Of a stretch of DNA of 64,000 bases, positions 56,827-64,000 are shown piece by piece. This stretch comes from Porphyra umbilicalis. Lineage: Eukaryota > Rhodophyta > Bangiophyceae > Bangiales > Bangiaceae. Every line of letters starts with the position of its first letter. Within the stretch, counting starts at the first letter, position 1. Location: positions 1 through 64,000 of the forward strand of contig KV918892.1 in NCBI GenBank assembly GCA_002049455.2. Reading direction: 5' to 3'. Made by a program: the position numbers and the translations under genes. A model generated the notes under the pieces. It searched no databases, had not been told where the DNA came from, and saw only the letters and a list, made by a program, of their open reading frames with translations.

Positions 56827-59055
56827 ATGTCGTCTCTTCGGGACTGGATGACGACCAACAGGTTTGAGAAATACCTGGTTGCCTTTGAAGAGGAGATGGG
56901 GGTGCAGACGGTTTCAGACTTGGAGTTCGTCACCCCGGGCGACCTTGAGCAACTCGGCGTCATGCCAGTGCAGCGTCGGCGGTTTCAGCGGCTCGTCTCT
57001 GCTCAGTCTGTGCAGACGGCTCTTCCCGCCGCACCGCGGACGGCCCAAGGCATGCTCCCCGCTCTTCCCGCTTCACCTGAGGCGGCACTGCTCGTGGTCG
57101 CCCCTCTTTCCGCGGCACCTGCTGTAAGTCGCCCATGGGCCCCACCGATGGGGATTTCCATCGTCAACGCTGGCGCTGCCGTTTCGGGCGGGCAGACGAC
57201 CAACGACCTGCAGATGGACAAGGGCGGTGACTCCACCAAAAGACCCGCCCGCAACACCGAGTCGCCGTCGAGGTTCGGCAGGCGGGCGAACGTGCCAGAG
57301 GACCCCACACAAGACGACGGTAGCAGCGACGGTTCCGACTTCCAGATCGACCCCGAGGACGAGAGCAGCGGCACCGACTCGACCGACATCAACTCGACCA
57401 GGCGGGCGCGAAAGAGGCGCAAGTATGTGCCGGGGCCGGCTCGGCGCCTGAACCACGCCACGGTGTTGGCGGAGGGGCGGGCGTGGCGGCATCTTCCCGG
57501 AACGTACAGTAACGGCACGGTACCTACCTCTTTCGAGGCGGCATCCTCGGCGCCAGCAAGCCGCGTATCCTTCGACGCGAACGGCCGCTGCAGCTGCAAA
57601 TCCGTGATGACTTCCTTTGCGGACCGGCTTACGCCGGCTCGGCGTACAGCACGAGAGCGGCGTAAAGCGGAGAAAGACGGGGACTGCAAGGGCGCCCAGT
57701 CGGTGTACAACTACGCGCGCCTGGGGTCGATCGTCATGGACCTGCTGTTCGATGGGCAGGGCAACATGGTCGTGCACGAAAAGTGCGCGCGCGAGTTCCT
57801 CGGGGTCTCCAACGCCTGGCTCGCCCAACGCCACAAGCAGGCTGTGCAAGCGGCCAAGGCCCCGGTTGTCCTCATGACCAAGTCCGAGATTGCGTCCAGC
57901 CCAAACTCGGAGGGCCTCATCAAGCGCATCATCAGACCGGACACCTGCCTGCTCTCCGTGTCGCAGTTTTACACAAGCAGCTCGGAAAACTGGCGCTTCA
58001 AGGTGGTGGCCGTCTACTCCGACCACGCCCTCTCGGGGCGACCATCCAACCGCATGAAGTCGGCGGAGCGCGAGCTGTTTGTTGTCTTCGTGCGGGCACA
58101 CAGGACGCCAACGGGCAGGACACCCGACAAGAATGGGCGCTACCACGGGGCTGCCTACTACTTGGACGCCAAGTGGAAGGTGTTGCGAATGGCGGCGGAC
58201 AAGGTAAGCGGCGACTGTGCCCGACTCTCCTTCTCGGCCGGCTTTATAGAGGCGCTCGTGGCGTCAGGGCGTGCAAAGGTCAACGGAGAGGTGCCCCTAC
58301 GCTGGCTGAAAGAGTACTTTGGGTCCACGCTCCGCGTCGACGGCATGGCGGTCCCGTCAGAGGAGCACACAACCCTGTACCCGCACAAGACAGACGCGTG
58401 CTCAACTTGCGAGTGCCTGCGAGCCGACTTGCGGTCAGCCCGCCAGGCGATGAAACGTCATGAGCAGCAGGGCGACAAGGGCTCTCTGATCCGGCAGTAG
58501 GCCATCGCGGAGGTGAAGCGAACGATCGCAGACCTGGAGGCGGCACACGAAGCGCACGAGGATGAGGCGGCCTGCGCCGTGCAGCACCACCGCAAATGCG
58601 TGGTCAACGCCGCGAAGCGGTACGAGCGCCTGTCGGTGCTGTTCTACCAGCTGTTTCCTGCAGACGCGACGGACATGCAGCAGCCTGTGGACGTTGACGA
58701 CGCTAAGCTGGAGGCGCTCGTGTGCGCAGCCAGTGATGATTGGTTTGATTTGTCTTCAGACTACCAGCAGGACAAGTCCGTGCCGGTGTGGAACCAGTCT
58801 TCGCAGCCTGGACCCACTTACTTCATGTCGGGCCACACCCATTACGTGCACATCTTTTGTGCCGAGAGCTGTGGGTCCGCCAACGGTCGCACCCGCTTCT
58901 CCCGGAACAACGTTTACACGCGCAGCGAGATGGTGGGCGGCGCCAAGTCATCGGATGACACCCTGTCGACGCTATGCGACCTTCTACTGGGCTCGCTGAA
59001 CAACGGCGTCGATGACCCCCCTGTGTACCGGACAGGATACGGCCCCGAGCACTAG
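56827..59055 (+). pseudogene. SAM-domain protein with N-terminal part of a DUF7869-like core
   Basis: An ATG opens a frame of 742 codons interrupted by one TAG at 58498-58500. Residues 1-60 form a sterile alpha motif domain (LRDWMTTNRFEKYLVAFEEE, then LEQLGVMPVQRRRFQRLV). An acidic then basic linker follows, with NLS-like RRARKRRKY. CSCKSVMTSFADRL and VVHEKCAREFLGVSNAWLAQ match the Cys motif and 'Ck-aFl-llgIsn' block of DUF7869-type proteins, uncharacterised and probably transposon-borne. PHKTDACSTCECLRADLRSA and a coiled coil follow, split by the TAG. The end has WFDLSSDYQQDKSVPVWNQS and QPGPTYFMSG, the start of the RNase-H-like core, with a likely catalytic Asp. It stops just before the strand carrying the second Asp, which lies in the convergent gene at 59200-61236. 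Marked pseudogene because of the stop; read-through is possible. Confidence 0.65.
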
Positions 59056-59199
59056 CTCCTTCTCTTGACGTGGCGCCGTTATCACCTCCCGTGTGCATCT
59101 TGTTTGATACATCTCTTTGGTAGCTCTGATACTAGTGCTTTGTTTTCCCTTTTCGTTGTCGCGGAAAATAACCTCGGCTCTCGACAGAGAACATAGAAT

Positions 59200-61236
59200 T
59201 TATTCATGCAAGTCATCCCTCGACTTGGCCATCACCCTGGCGTGCCGCTTGATCGTGGCAGGCTCCCACTCCTGGCCGTCCTCCTGTGGCATTCTGGTCG
59301 CAATGACCGCCCAGTCCTTGAGCGCTCGCGGCAATTGTTCGTTGTACGGAGCACAAAGAAGCAGGTCTGCAAGCGGCTTTGCGTGTTGGAGCTTGACCCA
59401 TCGCATCTTCCTTGAGCGCCCCGGAGCCGGGCAGATCGCGGTACCGCCGCATCCTTCAGCGTCTTTGGCTTCCGTCACGGCTGTCGCAACGCCCGGCGTG
59501 GTCGATTGCTCCGTGGTGGCGGGCGAAATGGACGTCTGTCTCCACACGGCGCGTGCCATGCCGCTCGCACCGGTTTCGGAGACGGCGTAGTCGTCGGGTA
59601 CAAACCGGCGGGGCACGTACTTCTTGTACATCTTGGCGATCGACTCGGCCTTTGCTCCATATGGCACCTTGCTCTGCTCCAGCCCGTACGGCTTGATCGC
59701 GTCGATGGCCGCGTTGACCTGCTCAACCGTCGTCGCGGACATCCATCCCCGCTGCTCACGCCAGACTGGGTCCGCGGTGGACCGGCGAGTGAAGAGTCGC
59801 ACCCGTCGGTAAGACAGCACCGCTGGAGGTAGCAGCATCGTCTGCTTTGGGGTGTCGCTGAGGCCCCCCACCGCATCCCGCCCAATACCCCGATACGCAC
59901 CCCGGCGGAGCGCGGGGAAGACGCTCGACCGGAGCCCGCGACCAGCCGCCTTGGTGCATTCTCGCAAGAGGACATGGTCCAAGAATAGTGGTCCAGGGTC
60001 AGGGAACGCCTCAAAATTGGAGGGGGGGGAGGCGACGGGGCTCCCAAGGTCCACATGTCCGTCGTCGGCCAGGAGCAAGATGCATCGGTAGGACATGATG
60101 TGTTGAATGGGCGTGAAAACCGTTGGGGTGCCATGCTTCCATGTCCGCAGGAGCTTCTCGTTGTAGGCGCCCGCAGTCGCGTACGCGCGGAAGAGGCGCA
60201 CCAGCTGCCCGTGGTTGTACACGTCCGACCGGTTGAAGATACACGCCAAGGACCGTGCCACCAGGTCTGGGCCAAACTTGGTATGGCCCACAACCATATA
60301 AAGGACCTGCGCGCAGTCGGCAACGCCGCACGCTAGCAGCAAGCCCAGGCCCCCAAAAAAGAACTGGGACTTGTTCGTGCCCGGACATGAATCCATGTGC
60401 AGTCGAAGCTTCCGTACGAAGGGAAGCGGGACCCTTGAGCGCTGGGTGGCGCCGAGCGCACCAGGTAGCTCACCAACTGCCCGACCTCCTCGTGCGCCAG
60501 CGTCAACATTCGCAGGAGCGTCGTCGGAGACGGCGCCGCTGCGCCCCGCATCGGCCGATTCCCCAACATCTTCATGAGGAAGACCGCTGGCGTCGCCAGC
60601 CGCTTCACCGTCCGCCGCCAAGTCGAGGGCGCCGCCGTCGTGGAGCCGGTGGGCGGCAGCCGCAGCGCCGCCTAGGCGGAGCGCATCGGTCGCCCCGAAG
60701 AAACCCGCGTTGGGCCGGGGGCGAGCGCCGCTAGTCGCTTCACCGTCTGCGGCCACGTCGAGGGCGCCGCCGTTGTGAAGCCGGAGAGGGGCTGTCGCCA
60801 AGCCGTCGCCGCCTACGCGTGGAGTATGGGCCGCGCCTTCAAAATCCGCAGGGGGGGGGGAGCGGGCGCCGCCGGCAGCCCCACTGTCCTCAGCTACGCC
60901 GAAGGCGCCGCCATCGTCGAGCCAGAGAGTGGCCGCCGCCGGGCCGACGCCTCCTCGGCGGAGCTCATCGGTCGCCCGGCCAGAGGCACCGAGGGGGAGC
61001 GAGGGAGCGCCACTGGCGGGGCCACCGATCGCCACCAGGGGCAGGGTGCCGTTGCAACCAGGCCTAGGAGCGTCCGCTGCAGACAAGCTGGCCGCCCTGG
61101 AGCCAGGGCCCCGCACAGGGAGGCCCACGCCAGCCGCATACAGCATGAGAAGACCGTCGCTGCCACGCGTACGGTGACTGCCGCTTGGGGAGGCAGTGGG
61201 GGTGGCGCCCCCAGCGCCCGCGGACGCGTCCGCCAT
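59200..61236 (-). CDS. C-terminal part of a DUF7869-like core with low-complexity leader
   Basis: Convergent with the gene above; the stops are 144 bp apart. The ATG at 61234-61236 opens 678 codons without interruption. The first ~280 residues are low-complexity, with repeated LRLHNGGALDVAADGEA-type units. Then comes LPFVRKLRLHMDSCPGTNKS, which matches the 'lHaDNCxGQNKN' strand of DUF7869-type proteins. VLYMVVGHTKFGPDLVARSL matches their 'GHTKF-pD' block, and IFNRSDVYNHGQLVRLFRAY the helices after it. The domain ends with ordinary sequence and a basic tail (RHARVMAKSRDDLHE). The Asp of HMDSC and the residues of GHTKFGPD would belong to the same active site as the Asp in the other gene. The frame stays open upstream of 61236 to 61773. 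Function in transposition is inference. Confidence 0.65.
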   Translation of the reverse strand: MADASAGAGGATPTASPSGSHRTRGSDGLLMLYAAGVGLPVRGPGSRAASLSAADAPRPGCNGTLPLVAIGGPASGAPSLPLGASGRATDELRRGGVGPAAATLWLDDGGAFGVAEDSGAAGGARSPPPADFEGAAHTPRVGGDGLATAPLRLHNGGALDVAADGEATSGARPRPNAGFFGATDALRLGGAAAAAHRLHDGGALDLAADGEAAGDASGLPHEDVGESADAGRSGAVSDDAPANVDAGARGGRAVGELPGALGATQRSRVPLPFVRKLRLHMDSCPGTNKSQFFFGGLGLLLACGVADCAQVLYMVVGHTKFGPDLVARSLACIFNRSDVYNHGQLVRLFRAYATAGAYNEKLLRTWKHGTPTVFTPIQHIMSYRCILLLADDGHVDLGSPVASPPSNFEAFPDPGPLFLDHVLLRECTKAAGRGLRSSVFPALRRGAYRGIGRDAVGGLSDTPKQTMLLPPAVLSYRRVRLFTRRSTADPVWREQRGWMSATTVEQVNAAIDAIKPYGLEQSKVPYGAKAESIAKMYKKYVPRRFVPDDYAVSETGASGMARAVWRQTSISPATTEQSTTPGVATAVTEAKDAEGCGGTAICPAPGRSRKMRWVKLQHAKPLADLLLCAPYNEQLPRALKDWAVIATRMPQEDGQEWEPATIKRHARVMAKSRDDLHE

Positions 61237-62848
61237 GTCGTCTGTGAAGGCAAGTGAGGCACCAAGAGGGGAAGAAAATAGAAAGGAGAGAACGCATGGC
61301 ACTGATATCGCTGTCAGACACCGCTGCCCAACCGCGCACAGAGCGTCGACCAAAAAAGAAACATGAAGGTAGCCAGCTGTGGTCCGTGTCAGCTCTCTCC
61401 TAGTCCTAGCACCCTTATAGCGATGGCGACGTACAGAGAACAATCGTGAAGTCGATACTCGCAGCGCAGAGCGGCACGTGCGGCAGTGCACGGCGGAGCG
61501 CGGCGTGGACGATGGGGCGCACGCCTCAAGGGCGAGCGTAGCGCCACGAGCGGCAGTGCCCCGTGGAGCGTGGCGGTGCACGGAGGAGCGCGGCGTAGGC
61601 AACCCGGCGCACGTCTCAAAAGCAGCGGGGCAAATGGCAACGAGCCCCCGACTCACGGGAGTCTCCGGCAACCGCGCGCGTGAGCCCGCCAAGTGCGGAT
61701 CCCGCCAAACAGCAGGGGTGGCGCGAGTTGAGCTGCTGCATCGCGGTCTGTCGTCGGAGATGTAGCCCGCCAATGAACTCTATAATCGGTGCACTTTTCT
61801 GGGCTTTGCCTAAAGTCACTGAAATGTGAAGATTCGACTTATGCCTCTGTAATTGCCAATGCGGATCGCCCTCGCTTGCAGAAGGGGCGCCAACGGAGTG
61901 ATCACGACTCGGCGCATCTGGTGGCGGTCCTATCTCGAAAAAGACGTTCGCGCAAACAATGAGGATCTTTTCGTAAGGCACCACACATCTAACGCAACGG
62001 CACTGCAGCGACCTCTGTGCGAGCAACACCTTCCAATTGACCTCCACCCCCAGCACCATCACCCCTTCCCCCTTGGAGAGACGCCCCGGCCGACCATATG
62101 ACAGGGCGGCGGTCGATGGAGATGGGGGATGTAGTGGGCATAGTGCGAGTTTTGGATGGAGGGGCGCCGGCAGTTAAGGGCGTTGGGGGGGGGGGGGGTG
62201 ACGGCATCGGGGGGGGTATGGTGCCGTTTGACAAATGCATCTTGTACGGTGCAAGATGATGCGCCTTCTCGATACACCCCAAAAATGGAGACACAAGCGC
62301 CCGTGGTGGGCGCCAAGCCCGGGCTGAGACGAGCGGTGGTGGCACAACTAGCGCCACGTGTGTGGCCACGTGGTCCTCACCGACCGGTATTTGGCGTGGG
62401 TCGGATGACCCAGATAGCCACAAATGGGTTCCAAATGTGGGTAACGGCTGCTACGTGGCACGAAACGTGCCGTCGATCCACGCCGCCGACCCACATTTGA
62501 CTTGCCGACGCTCTCTATTCTGCACTGCGTGTTTCCTCGGAGACATGGAGCTGCATGACGTATCCGGTGTGTGCAGCGCCCCTGGGCCTTCTTTGTCAGG
62601 CATCGTCCTGATGCAGGAGGGGTCTGGGTACGATCACAGCCCGAGGGGACAGCAATTACGTTCTGGCAAGGCCACAAAAGCTTGATCACGCGACTGTTGT
62701 GCGTAGCGCACCCACCGCCTCATTTGTGCCTCATCCAACTTCATTCCAATGGTGCAGCCGCCTACGTCGCGGTGGGGCAGTAGCCTACGCTGCGGCAGTG
62801 CAGCAACGTACGTTGGGGCGCACTCGACCTGACAGCGGTGTCGGGTAC
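61237..62848. other. Intergenic, repeats and MITE end
   Basis: Upstream of the minus-strand element gene. A direct repeat of about 91 bp (GCACGG-GGAGCGCGGCGT units near 61486 and 61577) may be part of its promoter. No gene is seen. No clear terminal inverted repeats for the two-gene element were found here or before 56827. Confidence 0.35.
61886..61985. mobile_element. Solo end of the TGTGGCGCC MITE family, inverted
   Basis: The last 28 bases (61958-61985), read on the minus strand, match the family end at 26 of 28 positions. The next ~70 match the left arm of the 5196-5498 element (GTTTGCGCGA then diverging). No partner end was seen. Confidence 0.7.
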
Positions 62849-62915
62849 ACTCGTTTTCTTTTTAGTCATGGATACTCGCGTCCATCATGGACGCGATTGG
62901 AAAGAAAACGAGAGT
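62849..62915. repeat. Interrupted palindrome
   Basis: ACTCGTTTTCTTT pairs with AAAGAAAACGAGAGT, and the centre CGCGTCCATCATGGACGCG (62877-62895) is itself a hairpin. Confidence 0.8.
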
Positions 62916-63235
62916 CGGAGCGACTGGCCACCCGCGACGCGTCATTGGGTCCTCTGCTGCGCATGCTTCAGCAGAGCTGCCCCCCCCCCCCACTGGGACG
63001 CTCGCTGCCTCCCCCCCCAACTCGGACGTTCCCTGGGCCCACAGAGCCACGACGACCGACAGCCCGCTGTTGCATCCAAAAAGCCTTCCATGGTGTTGAA
63101 TAGCGCAGCTGTGACACCCCACCTCTCACCCGCGCGCGCGTCTCCCACCCCTACGCCCGTGTGCCGCCGCCCTCCTTTTCTGCACCGGTGTCTTGCCTCC
63201 CCCCCTAACGTACCCACCGGCGTGCTTCCCCCCTC

Positions 63236-63667
63236 TTGCACCCGCCCAACAGGAGGGCCGTTTTGGCCCTTCTGACCATCCTGGCCGTGGCCACCACCGC
63301 CGCCGCCACCATTGTGCCGGCCCAGCCGCTGGTTTTGTTCAAGCGGGTGGCGATGCAGACCTCCACCGACAACTCGAAGATGCCCACCTTGCCGCCGTGG
63401 TACGCAGACCTCCGCATTGAGGTCAAGATTCGAGATGACGGCTGGGTGTCCTATAAGAACAGGTCCTGTAAGCTCCTCGACCCCAAGCTATCCAAGAAGT
63501 GCACCACTGGGATGCCCAAGACGGCCAGGCTGAAAAACTGGGGAGACGGCCTGGGCTACGTCGCCCACTCGATGTCGCTGTCCAAGAACGTCCCCCCCGT
63601 CTACCTCACGACCAAATGTTGGCTCGCTCGGGTCACGAAGTGGCCGGGTATCAGCTCTCCCTTGTAG
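63236..63667 (+). CDS. Small secreted protein, 5' end unresolved
   Basis: No family recognised. The frame contains a strong signal peptide (RRAVLALLTILAVATTAAAT) and a mature part of balanced composition: PPWYADLRIEVKIRDDGWVS, SYKNRSCKLLDPKLSKKC and LGYVAHSMSLSKNVPPVY, with three spaced cysteines. It stops at 63665-63667. No ATG precedes the signal peptide in frame; the first in-frame ATG is at 63352, after the signal. The nearest upstream stop is at 63206. The bases just before the signal end in CCCAACAG, like a 3' splice site, so a short first exon with the ATG is likely. 63236 is given as a nominal start. It may belong to the same class as the secreted protein at 35305-35724, though the sequences are unalike. 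Confidence 0.5.
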   Translation: MHPPNRRAVLALLTILAVATTAAATIVPAQPLVLFKRVAMQTSTDNSKMPTLPPWYADLRIEVKIRDDGWVSYKNRSCKLLDPKLSKKCTTGMPKTARLKNWGDGLGYVAHSMSLSKNVPPVYLTTKCWLARVTKWPGISSPL

Positions 63668-63889
63668 GGGACTCCCCAAGGAGACGGGTGGAGGGGGTGG
63701 GGGTGTTGGGGGCCGGCGTCGCAAAGCGACAGCGGTCAGCACGGCGGGCCATGGCTGTGAGATGGGGTCTGTAAGCCTCGGATTGATCCAGCACCTGATC
63801 CGGACTTGATCCGGCCTGTGCTGGCCAATCGTCAGTCCTTGACCAAGAGCAGGTCGGACGCCGGGCTGGCGTACGTGGCGCAACGGGCT

Positions 63890-63965
63890 TCATCAAGGGC
63901 CGGGAGAGGGACAGGAGAGGGCCGGGAGAGGGACGGGGGAGGGACGGGGGAGGGACGGAAGAGGC
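63890..63965. repeat. G/A-rich minisatellite
   Basis: Repeats of GGGAGAGGGAC and GGGGGAGGGAC, five to six irregular units, near the window end. Confidence 0.85.
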
Positions 63966-64000
63966 GCGCTGGGCGGGCGGGCCAGTGCGCGCCGGGCTGA

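Noticed and set aside
1-64000. tRNA or rRNA genes
   Set aside because: No cloverleaf with conserved A and B boxes and no rRNA-like stretch was noticed; a dedicated scan was not possible.

Overview
The window looks like nuclear DNA of a very GC-rich, gene-compact eukaryotic alga. A bangiophyte red alga of the Porphyra/Pyropia type is my best guess, from composition, few introns, mitochondrial-carrier, JmjC and Pol5-type genes, and Ala/Gly/Pro-rich proteins; the species is inference. Host genes sit in GC-rich islands full of G or C homopolymer runs. Between them lie lower-GC stretches made mostly of mobile elements and repeats. No rRNA, tRNA, CRISPR array or bacterial-type operon was seen.

Layout. 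1-14 kb holds five host genes: the 3' part of an RHD3/Sey1-type dynamin-like GTPase gene (+), a membrane-anchored methyltransferase-like gene (-), an unrecognised 261-residue protein (+), a mitochondrial carrier (+) and an F-box plus JmjC (JMJD6/JMJ22-type) oxygenase (-). 14.6-20 kb holds two LTR-retroelement gag fossils. 20-25.4 kb has no host gene but contains a pogo-like MITE, a 1.3-kb element with 34-bp inverted ends, a long hairpin and a perfect palindrome. 25.8-27.8 kb is a 321-bp satellite of about six copies. 28-34.8 kb is a transposon cluster: a probable transposase of an uncharacterised family, a pogo/Tigger element with its transposase, and a hAT MITE with intact 8-bp target duplications.

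35-46 kb returns to host genes: a small secreted protein, a tandem duplication, a doubtful Pro-rich frame, a secreted Cys-rich protein with two internal repeats, and a two-repeat Myb-like protein. A 1.33-kb element with 31-bp inverted ends fills 48.8-50.2 kb. A gene resembling Pol5/MYBBP1A (nucleolar ribosome-biogenesis factor) fills 50.7-54.9 kb. 56.8-61.2 kb carries two convergent genes that together appear to encode one split DUF7869-like, transposase-like protein. The window ends with a secreted-protein gene.

The host genes do not form an obvious pathway. The most unusual object is the convergent pair at 56.8-61.2 kb, where a conserved core that I know as one continuous domain is divided between two genes on opposite strands. 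In most host genes the best protein reading changes frame at G or C runs, which I take mainly as uncertain run lengths in the assembly; the outer coordinates of those genes are therefore approximate inside.
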